A stretch of DNA of 36,234 nucleotides from Opitutales bacterium (GTDB lineage Bacteria; Verrucomicrobiota; Verrucomicrobiia; Opitutales; T3Sed10-336). The notes below the pieces were generated by a model, which had not been told where the DNA came from, searched no databases, and was given only the letters and a program-made list of their open reading frames with translations. Positions 25,703-34,411 of this stretch are shown here, one piece after another. The stretch covers positions 1 through 36,234 of the forward strand of contig SLTG01000033.1 in NCBI GenBank assembly GCA_007130045.1. The letters run 5' to 3'. The first letter of the stretch is position 1. Each line of letters starts with the position of its first letter. Position numbers and translations under genes: made by a program.

Positions 25703-28700
25703 ATGAAAAGCCCAAACATTAAGTTACTCATCATAGCGTTCGGCATGTCGTGGAGCAGTGAACTGCTGCTTCCGGGCCGGGATGACGGAACGAATCCCGC
25801 AGGGCTTCTGTTCGATCAGGCTGAACTCGTCTATCAACATGAATTCACCAAGACCGGCCGCGTTTCCGACGGTTCCGACCGGGCACAAGATGGACAACCT
25901 CGATTCGCCGGTCCGATGGAAGCGAGGGGGCTTACTCATAATAATTATCAGTATGTAACTTACTATGAAGCCAACGGTACTATTGTAATCGAAAGGCGAA
26001 ATCTGGATGAACCCGATGTTTGGGAGAAATCAGTCGTGCAGGGCTACCGGGTAGTATCCCGGAATCGCCACAATAAACTGGCGATCGGAATTTCATCTGG
26101 CGACGGAGTGATTCATTTAGCTTTCGATCATCACAATACCCCGACCTTCAATTACGCGAGAACGGCGGTAGGGGTGGCTGAAAATCCGGAGGAGGTCGTC
26201 TGGGATGACGATGTCTTTCAACTTCTTCCAAACCTGGGGTTGGAGGATGTGGACGCATGGGGAGTCACCTATCCTTTATTTATCCCGATTGAGGCCAGCG
26301 GGGATATGATCGTCTACTGGAGATCCGGTGGCGCTCGCAACGGAGAGATGAATCTGGCTCATTATTCGAGCACGGCGCATGAGTGGAGTTTCATCGCTCA
26401 AATAAGTTCGAGTTATGGATTCTACAACGGAATCCACGGGAGTAGAGGACCATATGTTGACGGCTTCATTCCCGACTCCGAGGGGAATATTCATGTGGCC
26501 TGGATTTGGAGGGAAGATTTCCCCCAAAGGGGAGATCATCCGTTGCGAGAACAGGGTATCGATTATCGCTATGGAAACCACGGTTTGTTTTATGCGGTTT
26601 CGAGGGATGGAGGATTTGAGTGGTTTGATAATTGGGGGGAACAAGTGGCCGATACCCGAAAGGGAGAAAAAATGTCGATTGATAATGTGAAGAAACCGGT
26701 TGAAGTCACCATGGATCGAGAACCGAGCAACATGGGAAATAGGTCCGCTATAGATCCGAAGACGGGCGACTTTCATATGATGCATAGACATTACAGGGCA
26801 GGCACACGGCGTTTTGCCCTGCACCATTATGTCAGGTCCGGAAGCGGGGAGTGGTCAAAGAAAGTTGTGGACATTCCCGGAACAAAGATCTATTTCCATG
26901 ACGACTGGCTCTTTCTTCTCGCAAGCGGGGGGGTATTTGTGGCGGAACGAAGCGATGGGTTTAAGGAGTGGAGGAGCATACCCTTCCGAGAATTTTTGGG
27001 AGACAGCTGGAATTGGTTCGATACGAGCCGATTTGGTGAAGGTATTGTCTCAGTCTTGAGGCATCGAAATCCGGAAGATCTCGGGGAACCAACGCCCATT
27101 GAGATATTTGACTTCAAGTTATGGGATGGCGAATACGATCCGAACCAACCGGGTCCCGGCGTTCCGGATCCTTACTTCGGGGCGAATCTGTCGGCCAATC
27201 TATCGGACGTCCATCATCTCCGCTACGATTTCGGCACCAACTTCGACCCTCCGGTGGTGAGGTATAATGCGAGCAGTGATGGGGGGGTCGGTACTCATGG
27301 AAACAGTGAGGCTCGTAATGCGAGAAGTCCGATTCACGGATTCGAGCTGCCCGTGTTCGAGGACTTTAATGGCATCCATAGCGGAACCTACACGGTTACT
27401 CTGGCGGGGGATGCGAATAGTCCGAATTGGAATGCGCAACTTTACCTGTTCAAGCCTGGGATTTCCCCTCCGGATGTTGAGCGTCCCGAGGATATTTTCT
27501 GGGCGAACTCCGCGGAGAATATCCGCGGGTTGGTTCGCACGGTCGATCTCGGCGCCATCACGCCTCAGACGGAAGCCGGGACGATTGGCATCACCCTTAC
27601 CAGTGAAATGCTCGAAGGGTTTTATGATGAAAAGGGGATTCCGGTTTCCGAGGGAGGAAAGATCTGGTTTCGTCTGAGTGAGGGCAGGGAACCTTCGGTC
27701 GTTAGCCGGTACGAGACCGTTTCGGACCCTGCCTCTCCGAATGCTCCTTCCTTTACGGTCACGACGTTCAAGGAAAATATTGAAACGATTCCGGCCGCGT
27801 TGACTGACACGAATCACATGTTGTATGACAACAACGACTCAACAGCGACGTATTTAACAAACTCAAATGGCCAGCTGGGCGGCTCGGGCGCCGGCGGAAA
27901 CATGGTGAGGGGACCCATCCAGGGATTCACATTGCCCGTCCTGACCGGCCCCCCGGAGAGTGCGATCTACGAATACACGATTACGGATCAAAATGCCCAG
28001 CCGTTGTGGAATGGGCATATTTACATTTTCAATCCGGATGTCACTCCGTCAGCCGAGGCGCCCGATGCCGTGTGGTGGGCGAACTCACAGGAGGACGACC
28101 GAGGACTCGTTCGCACGGTGTCGCTCGGCTCCATCAATCCCGGTGTCGGTGTCGCAAACCCGGAAACCATCAGAGTCAACCTCACCAGCGAGATGCTGGA
28201 TGATTTCTATGATGCTGACGGGAATCCGGTCTCAGCGGAAGGAAAGATCTGGTTTCGTCTGAGTCCGGGCAAGCTCCCTGTGCCGGGGTGGAACTTTAAC
28301 GTTCAACGGTACAATACCAGCGCGGACTCCGCCAGATTGACGGTGATCCAGGGTCTCCGTCACGAGACGGAAGGTTTTGCGGATTGGGTGCGGGAAAAGG
28401 TTCCGAAAGGTTTTGATCAATCGTTTGCCGGAAGCGCGATCGGGGACGGTATCGCGAATGGAATCAAATTCGCCTTCGGTCTCGATCCGATGACGACGGT
28501 AAGGTTGGAGGATTTATTGTCAACGGGCCGTGACGAGGCGGGGCGATTGACGATTACTTATCGGGTGAATCTGGACCGCGAAGGCGTCAGCGTGAAGCCT
28601 GAAGTTGCGCTGACTCTTGGCTTGGAAGAATGGTTCCGGGAGAAAACCGGGGATAATGATCCCTATGTCTCGATTGGGCCTGGAACGCTCATCGAAGGCA

Positions 28701-28795
28701 ATATTCGCGAGTTTACCGCCACCTCGATGAATATCGATGAAACTTCCAGTGCTTTTATGCGGGTTTCCGTCGAATTGTGCAGCCCACCGGAATAA
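25703..28795 (+). CDS. BNR_4 (beta-propeller) protein with duplicated C-terminal modules; putative polysaccharide lyase or hydrolase
   Basis: This is a 1030-residue protein with a weak N-terminal signal (IKLLIIAFGMSWSS). Residues about 30-490 are a BNR_4-type beta-propeller with blade motifs such as VIHLAFDHHNTPTFNYART and RYGNHGLFYAVSRDGGFEWF. BNR_4 includes ulvan lyases of PL24/PL25. A two-histidine DHHN segment is suggestive of their active site but not proof. Residues about 507-660 and 706-854 are two copies of one module (both contain NSEEnirGLVRTV / NSQEDDRGLVRTV and KIWFRLS), which may bind sugar. The tail FAGSAIGDGIANGIKFAFGL is a verrucomicrobial C-terminal module. The gene is A+T-rich compared with its neighbours. 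It probably attacks an acidic polysaccharide outside the cell. Confidence 0.8.
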   Translation: MKSPNIKLLIIAFGMSWSSELLLPGRDDGTNPAGLLFDQAELVYQHEFTKTGRVSDGSDRAQDGQPRFAGPMEARGLTHNNYQYVTYYEANGTIVIERRNLDEPDVWEKSVVQGYRVVSRNRHNKLAIGISSGDGVIHLAFDHHNTPTFNYARTAVGVAENPEEVVWDDDVFQLLPNLGLEDVDAWGVTYPLFIPIEASGDMIVYWRSGGARNGEMNLAHYSSTAHEWSFIAQISSSYGFYNGIHGSRGPYVDGFIPDSEGNIHVAWIWREDFPQRGDHPLREQGIDYRYGNHGLFYAVSRDGGFEWFDNWGEQVADTRKGEKMSIDNVKKPVEVTMDREPSNMGNRSAIDPKTGDFHMMHRHYRAGTRRFALHHYVRSGSGEWSKKVVDIPGTKIYFHDDWLFLLASGGVFVAERSDGFKEWRSIPFREFLGDSWNWFDTSRFGEGIVSVLRHRNPEDLGEPTPIEIFDFKLWDGEYDPNQPGPGVPDPYFGANLSANLSDVHHLRYDFGTNFDPPVVRYNASSDGGVGTHGNSEARNARSPIHGFELPVFEDFNGIHSGTYTVTLAGDANSPNWNAQLYLFKPGISPPDVERPEDIFWANSAENIRGLVRTVDLGAITPQTEAGTIGITLTSEMLEGFYDEKGIPVSEGGKIWFRLSEGREPSVVSRYETVSDPASPNAPSFTVTTFKENIETIPAALTDTNHMLYDNNDSTATYLTNSNGQLGGSGAGGNMVRGPIQGFTLPVLTGPPESAIYEYTITDQNAQPLWNGHIYIFNPDVTPSAEAPDAVWWANSQEDDRGLVRTVSLGSINPGVGVANPETIRVNLTSEMLDDFYDADGNPVSAEGKIWFRLSPGKLPVPGWNFNVQRYNTSADSARLTVIQGLRHETEGFADWVREKVPKGFDQSFAGSAIGDGIANGIKFAFGLDPMTTVRLEDLLSTGRDEAGRLTITYRVNLDREGVSVKPEVALTLGLEEWFREKTGDNDPYVSIGPGTLIEGNIREFTATSMNIDETSSAFMRVSVELCSPPE

Positions 28796-29140
28796 CAAAT
28801 AAAATAGGGATTACCATTAAAGGAAACACAAGAACGGGCAATTATCATTCTTTCCGTGTTGATTTCGCAAATAATCACTTCCATTTTCTTTTGCACAAGC
28901 CGCGGAGATCCGGGTTCCTCGGATGATTCGAACGCCGGGGCGAGTTTGCCTATCCGTCATTTATATCGATCCACGTCGAGGGAGATATGATCGTATGCCG
29001 GAGGACCGGAGGCGCTGTCCTTGGAGAGATGAATTGGGTTATTATCCCAGTCCGGAATACCCGACAATCCCGGAGCGCCGGAGCGCAGCCGATAAAAAGG
29101 TTCTTGACTCTCCGGGGCTTTTCCGTTCGGGTGCGGTCCC
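28796..29140. other. Spacer between the BNR_4 and DUF5060 genes
   Basis: About 345 bp. It holds repeat copy B at 29078-29102. Open frames show no family features. The promoter of the DUF5060 gene is likely here, but no clear -10/-35 pair could be picked. Confidence 0.5.
29078..29102 (-). repeat. Flanking repeat copy B, downstream of the BNR_4 gene
   Basis: Minus-strand match to 25600-25625 with four substitutions and one gap. Around it, the minus-strand translation reads FYRLRSGAPGLSG, close to FFRLRSGGDGLTS from copy A on the plus strand, so similarity may extend further than 26 bases. Confidence 0.5.
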
Positions 29141-31288
29141 ATGAAACTCGTCGAACCTCTAAACTCGCTTAACAGTCCTGTCGGCTTCCGCGCCTTATTG
29201 CCTTTCATCACCGCTGTGGTGATATTGGCATTGCCGCAGCCAGCACAAGGAAATGAAAGAACATATAACGGGACGCCGATAGGAGAAGAGGTGTTGTTTC
29301 CGTCTCCAAGAAATTTGGGAACAAACTCGGAAGTGACGGGGGACCTGCGACAGTGGCACAAAATCACACTAACAATTGATGGGCCTCGAGCCAGCCAATA
29401 CGGACAAACATTGCTGGCGTTTAATCAATCAAGCGGCGATTTGCGTCTTGATGTCAGACGCAATGCAGGGCCACCGGGACGTCTCGGTTATATGCACCCA
29501 AATCCATATCTGGATTATCGCATGACCGTAACATTCACTCACGAATCGGGCAACCCGGTTTATCATGTTCCCGGTTACTTCGCAGCCGATGGAAACGCCG
29601 CTGAAACCGGAGCCACCTCCGGCAACAAGTGGCGCGCGCATCTTTCACCGGACAAACCCGGCACATGGAACTGGGAGGTGTCATTTGTGGCGGGTGTTGA
29701 TATTTCCATTGAGCCGGATAGAGAAGGCCCTCCATACCGGCCTTATGACGGCATGAAGGGATCTTTCCAAATAGAAGATTCTGATAAAAGTTTTCCGGAT
29801 TTCAGAGCGAGGGGCAGGCTTACGTATGTTGGGGAACGGTATCTCCAATTCAAAGGTAATGATGAGTATTTTCTGAAGGCGGGGACCGATGCTCCCGAAA
29901 CACTCCTGGCTTACACCGATTTCGACGGCACAATTACAATGCATGCGCCCGATCAAAGGGGCTGGATCGGCCCGGCCGACGGGCACGGTTTGCATGAGTA
30001 CGCTCCTCACAAGCAGGACTGGCGCGAGGGCGATCCAACATGGAGAGGGGTCAAGGGGCGCGGATTGATTGGGGCCATTAATTATCTATCGTCCAAAGGC
30101 ATGAATGCCATGTCTTTCATTCCCCATACAGCGGGCGGCGACGGGGAAAACGTTTGGCCGTGGGTTTCAAGAAACGAAAGGCTCAATTACGATGTTTCGA
30201 AGCTGGATCAGTGGGAAATCGTGTTTGAGCACGCGCAACGCATGGGGTTGTTTCTCCATTTCAAGCTTCAGGAACAGGAAAACGATTCCGGTTGGCCTTT
30301 CCGTTCCGGCCTCAGCCCGAATTCAATAGTTCCCGAAGCCATGGATAGAGGAACATTGGGCCGGGAACGGATGTTATTCACTCGAGAGTTTATCGCCCGC
30401 TTTGGGCATCACCTTGCATTGAACTGGAATCTGGGCGAGGAGACTCAGATGAAACCGGAGAATATCCAGGAGTGGTCAAGATACTTTGAACGGATGGACC
30501 CATACAACCATCATATGGTTATCCATACAACCGGTTCATGGGGCGCTCATAGGCGAGTCTATTCATCTCTCACCGGCGATCAATCCGGACTAACGGGGCC
30601 GAGTATGCAAACGCGTAATTATAGGGACGCCCATGCCTTTACTCTGCGTTGGATAAAAGAGTCCCGTGAAGCGGGTAAGCCCTGGGCGGTTTCTTATGAC
30701 GAGCAAGGAAACGGTTGGTGGGGTGTTCCTGCCGATCCGGGATTTGAGGATTGGGATGCCGATCTTGACTTTGAAACAATGAATATTGGCGGCACAGGCG
30801 CGATAGCGACTATACATGAGATTCGCAAGTATGAGATGTGGGGCCATTTTATGGCCGGCGGCTTTGGGGTAGAGTTATATTTCGGGTACAGGTCTCCCCA
30901 TAATGACCTTAATGCCGAAGACTTCAGAAGCAGGGAGCAAAGCTGGAATTACGCCCGTTATATATTGGAGTTTTTCCGGAATAACGATATTCCTTATTGG
31001 GAAATGGAGAATTACAACGCTTTGATCGGGAATCTTAAAGACGATAACAGCAAGTATTGTTTTGCGAAACCAGGGGAAGTTTATCTGGTCTATTTGCCGG
31101 AAGGCGGTACCACCCGTCTTGATCTGACGGATGCTACAGGAGAATTCAGTGTAAAATGGTATGATCCCCGCAATGGTGGCGACCTGCAAACTGGAAGCCA
31201 CGATTCAGTAACAGGAGACGGTGTTGTTGATTTGGGTTTGCCGCCGTCAGATCAAAGCGAAGATTGGTTGGTAGTTGTCAGCAGGTGA
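29141..31288 (+). CDS. DUF5060-domain glycoside hydrolase (apiosidase-like barrel)
   Basis: This is a 715-residue secreted protein with a hydrophobic N-terminal signal (FRALLPFITAVVILALP, residues about 17-33). Residues about 65-215 are the DUF5060 beta-sandwich (VTFTHESGNPVYHVPGYFAA; APGTW-like SPDKPGTWNWEVSF). From about 230 a (beta/alpha)8 barrel follows. Likely acid/base E433 lies in NWNLGEETQ and nucleophile E521 in SYDEQGNGW, in the places expected of clan GH-A-like enzymes. The C-terminal 90 residues are a small beta domain (VYLVYLPEGGTTRLDLTD), as in DUF4038-type enzymes. Substrate unknown. It is A+T-rich like the gene before it. No Shine-Dalgarno sequence is visible at the ATG. Confidence 0.8.
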   Translation: MKLVEPLNSLNSPVGFRALLPFITAVVILALPQPAQGNERTYNGTPIGEEVLFPSPRNLGTNSEVTGDLRQWHKITLTIDGPRASQYGQTLLAFNQSSGDLRLDVRRNAGPPGRLGYMHPNPYLDYRMTVTFTHESGNPVYHVPGYFAADGNAAETGATSGNKWRAHLSPDKPGTWNWEVSFVAGVDISIEPDREGPPYRPYDGMKGSFQIEDSDKSFPDFRARGRLTYVGERYLQFKGNDEYFLKAGTDAPETLLAYTDFDGTITMHAPDQRGWIGPADGHGLHEYAPHKQDWREGDPTWRGVKGRGLIGAINYLSSKGMNAMSFIPHTAGGDGENVWPWVSRNERLNYDVSKLDQWEIVFEHAQRMGLFLHFKLQEQENDSGWPFRSGLSPNSIVPEAMDRGTLGRERMLFTREFIARFGHHLALNWNLGEETQMKPENIQEWSRYFERMDPYNHHMVIHTTGSWGAHRRVYSSLTGDQSGLTGPSMQTRNYRDAHAFTLRWIKESREAGKPWAVSYDEQGNGWWGVPADPGFEDWDADLDFETMNIGGTGAIATIHEIRKYEMWGHFMAGGFGVELYFGYRSPHNDLNAEDFRSREQSWNYARYILEFFRNNDIPYWEMENYNALIGNLKDDNSKYCFAKPGEVYLVYLPEGGTTRLDLTDATGEFSVKWYDPRNGGDLQTGSHDSVTGDGVVDLGLPPSDQSEDWLVVVSR

Positions 31289-31469
31289 TTCGGTTTATCG
31301 TTAATCGCTCCGGGTTCAACTCCTCGCAGCTTGCTTTGTTCCCGATCTTAAGTTTGGAGATCTGAAATCTCAAGAATTACGGTGCTTGGCCCGTGGGTTC
31401 TCGCTTGTTCCCGCTTCCGGCAGCCGTCCGTTCAGCAGGTCAGCATCGGTACTCTACAAATATTGTCTT

Positions 31470-34277
31470 ATGCACTCTCCCTCAATCTCTTCCGCAAGCC
31501 GCACTTCAGCATCGACTGGTGCGCATCCGGCCGGCTCCTCCCGGCACGATTCCCTCATGACGGCTTCGGAGGGGGCGCCCACCTCGTCCGTCTTGCCTGT
31601 CCATACGACGGGGGCGTCGCTCGCCGGGGATGGTGGGGTCGCTATCCTGCGGGACGCGGAAGATACCGTCGTCGACTCTCCGGTTGCCGATTGGGCTCTC
31701 GGAATGCTGCGGACGGCGCTCCTTGCCCACGGCGCGACTGTGCGTGAGATCGAGAGCCTTGATGAAGCGCGACGGGAGGATTTCGTCATCGTCGCGACCG
31801 GCTTCGATTCCACTTTTGCACAAACCCTCCTGCAAACCGAGAACATCACTGCGGCCGCCGAGGCCGAGGCTCTGGTGCTGGCTGACGGAACGATGCAAGG
31901 GCGCGGCGTCCTGCTCGCTGCCGGCGCCGACCCGCGGGGCCTGGGCTATGCACTCACCGAACTGGCCGATCGCGTGGATTGTCATGGTGCGAATCGCGAG
32001 GCGCTGGAGTTTCCGCGCCCGGTTTTCGAGCGACCCGCCAGCCGCGTGCGCAGTATAATGCGCGGCTTCAACTCCGAAGAGGAAGACAAGACGTGGTTTT
32101 ACGATCTGGACTACTGGCGCGCCTACCTGGACCTCCTCGCCACGAGCCGGATCAACCGGCTAAACTTCACGACCGGGATGGGTTACAATTTCGCGGTCGG
32201 CATTATCGACGGCTATTTTCTGTTTCCGTTTCCTTTTCTTTTCACCGTGCCGGGTTATGACGTGCGGGTAAAGGGGCTGTCCCCGTCCGAACGCGACCGC
32301 AACCTCGCGACAATCCGCTTCGTCGGGGAAGAATGCGCCCGCCGGGCGATCGACTTTCAATTTGGCATCTGGACTCTTGCGCATGAGTGGGCGCGAAGCC
32401 CTCGTGCGACCCACCGGATCGAAGGTCTCACCGAGGAGATGCACCCCGCGTACTGCCGCGATGCACTTGCTCTCCTGTTGGACGAGGTGCCAACCATTAC
32501 CGGCGTAACTTTCCGGGTCCACGAGGAAAGCGGTATCCCGCGGGGCCGAGAGAATTTTTGGGAAACGTTGTTCGGCGGAATCGCCCGGTGCGGTCGGCGT
32601 ATCGAGATCGACATGCATTCCAAGAGCATGTCACCCGAGACCCTCGAACTCGCGCTGGCGACCGGCCAGCGGGTTGTCATATCCCCGAAGTATGGCGGCG
32701 AACAACAGCCATTGCCCTACCACCAGGCGTCCATCCGCCGCCGCGAGCGTGCGGGCCCGGGGGCGGTGAAGGATGCCGGCTCCGGGGTGCTGGAGGGTGA
32801 CCGGGGTTTCACCCGTTATGGTTATGCGGATTCACTGGCAGAGAATCGTTCGTGGGAGGTGATTTACCGCATCTGGCCGGGTACCCAGCGTTTTCTGCTC
32901 TCGGGAGATCCGGTGCTTTGCGCCGGCTACGGCCGACACGCAGCCTTTTGCGACGCCGGCGGCATCGAGTTGAGCGAGCCACTGTACTTCAAGGGACGCC
33001 GCGGTTCGGGCCTGCCCGGAGGGCGCCTCGCCTACGCCGACGCGTCGCTGGAGCCGGCGCGGGATTTCGAGAAGTACGCTGGCTTCTACCGCTTGTGGGG
33101 ACGGTTCGGGTACAATCCCGATACCGATCCGGAAGTGGGGCGGCGCCATCTGCGGCGGGAGTTCGGGGCGGCGGCGGAGGCCGTGGAGGCGGCCCTGGCG
33201 CCGGTGAGCCGCGTTCTGCCGCTCATCACCACCGCGCACCTGCCTTCGGCGAGTTGCGTGCGCTATTGGCCGGAGATCTATACGGACGTCCCAATCGCCG
33301 AGAGCATCCGATCCGCGATCAATTTCGACACTCTCAGCCCGAAAGTCTTCGGCAACATTAGCCCTCTCGATCCGCAGCTCTTTCAATCGCCGGATGAATG
33401 CGCGGAGGCGCTGCTCTACGGCCCGGTGACCGGCAAGTACACCCCCCTCGAGGTCGCCCGATGGCTGGAGGGACAGGCCGGGGCGTCCGAAGGTGCACTC
33501 GAGCGGGCGCGTGCCGGTCTTGGGGAAGGGGTCCGCGCTCCGGCGTTTCGCCGGATCGAGGAGGACGTGCGCATTTTGATCGGCATCGCCCGTTTCTTCT
33601 CGGGCAAGCTGCAGGCCGCCGTGCTATGGCGCGTCCATATGAATTCCGGGAATCGCGAGGCCGGCGCCCGTGCGATCGCACTCTACGAGGAGGCCCGCGA
33701 TGCGTGGGCCGCTATGGCGGAGCGCGCCGCCGGCGTTTACCGCGAATCGATCACCTATGGCTCAGGCGCCGCGACATCCGGACATTGGGTGGATCGCATA
33801 CCGGCTTTCGATGCGGATCTGGCCGAGATGCGGCGGCTTTTTGAGCGGACGGCCTATCCGTCGGATGATTTGCACGGAGATCCTTCGGCCCGCGTGATGC
33901 AAAGCATTACATCGGGGATCGTCCGGCCCTCGCTCCGGGTCGAGCACGAACCGGCGGCGGAGTTTGAGCCGAACCGGGAGCATCCGATCACCGTGCGCGT
34001 CGAGCGACCCGGTGTCGAACGGGTTTTCGTGCATTATCGAGCAGTCAATCACGCCGACGGGTGGGAGCGGATTGAGTTGTCCCGCCGCGACGGCGCCTTT
34101 CATGGCACGATCTCGACTCACGTCACCGCCCGGCGCTTCCCGCTACAGTATTACTTCGAAATCTTTCCGGATCAGGTTACGGCCACGTTGTTCCCGGGGT
34201 TGCGGGATGACTTGACGAACACCCCTTATTTCGTGGTGAGGAGGGCGGGCGAGGAACGCCGATTCCCCGATAGTTGA
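31470..34277 (+). CDS. Large putative glycoside hydrolase with GH67/GH20-like N-terminal region
   Basis: A roughly 935-residue protein; the true start is uncertain (TTG 31386, ATG 31470 or ATG 31557, none with a ribosome-binding site). The segment VLLAAGADPRGLGYALTELA resembles the small alpha/beta domain that precedes the barrel in GH67 alpha-glucuronidases and GH20 hexosaminidases. Next comes a barrel-like region from SIMRGFNSEEEDKTWFYDLD through FVIVATG/FRVHEESGIPRGRENFW and IDMHSKSMSPETLELAL. The C-terminal 110 residues form an Ig-like sandwich (VFVHYRAVNHADGWERIELS). I recognise no defined family with confidence. GC and codon use return to the genome's usual level here, unlike the two genes before it. 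Confidence 0.6.
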   Translation: MHSPSISSASRTSASTGAHPAGSSRHDSLMTASEGAPTSSVLPVHTTGASLAGDGGVAILRDAEDTVVDSPVADWALGMLRTALLAHGATVREIESLDEARREDFVIVATGFDSTFAQTLLQTENITAAAEAEALVLADGTMQGRGVLLAAGADPRGLGYALTELADRVDCHGANREALEFPRPVFERPASRVRSIMRGFNSEEEDKTWFYDLDYWRAYLDLLATSRINRLNFTTGMGYNFAVGIIDGYFLFPFPFLFTVPGYDVRVKGLSPSERDRNLATIRFVGEECARRAIDFQFGIWTLAHEWARSPRATHRIEGLTEEMHPAYCRDALALLLDEVPTITGVTFRVHEESGIPRGRENFWETLFGGIARCGRRIEIDMHSKSMSPETLELALATGQRVVISPKYGGEQQPLPYHQASIRRRERAGPGAVKDAGSGVLEGDRGFTRYGYADSLAENRSWEVIYRIWPGTQRFLLSGDPVLCAGYGRHAAFCDAGGIELSEPLYFKGRRGSGLPGGRLAYADASLEPARDFEKYAGFYRLWGRFGYNPDTDPEVGRRHLRREFGAAAEAVEAALAPVSRVLPLITTAHLPSASCVRYWPEIYTDVPIAESIRSAINFDTLSPKVFGNISPLDPQLFQSPDECAEALLYGPVTGKYTPLEVARWLEGQAGASEGALERARAGLGEGVRAPAFRRIEEDVRILIGIARFFSGKLQAAVLWRVHMNSGNREAGARAIALYEEARDAWAAMAERAAGVYRESITYGSGAATSGHWVDRIPAFDADLAEMRRLFERTAYPSDDLHGDPSARVMQSITSGIVRPSLRVEHEPAAEFEPNREHPITVRVERPGVERVFVHYRAVNHADGWERIELSRRDGAFHGTISTHVTARRFPLQYYFEIFPDQVTATLFPGLRDDLTNTPYFVVRRAGEERRFPDS

Positions 34278-34411
34278 CCTTAATTCTCCAACAATACCAC
34301 AGTCACCCGTCTCCGGTTTCCGGAACCCATGCGGAGGTTTCGACGGTCCGGGCACCGTGCCCACCTCGATCTACGGCGAGGCTATGGCGCGCCTTCATTC
34401 GCGTTTATAAA

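Noticed and set aside
29141-31288. Assigning the DUF5060 protein a definite GH family number or substrate
   Set aside because: The domain order is visible but the catalytic motifs do not single out one family from sequence reading alone.
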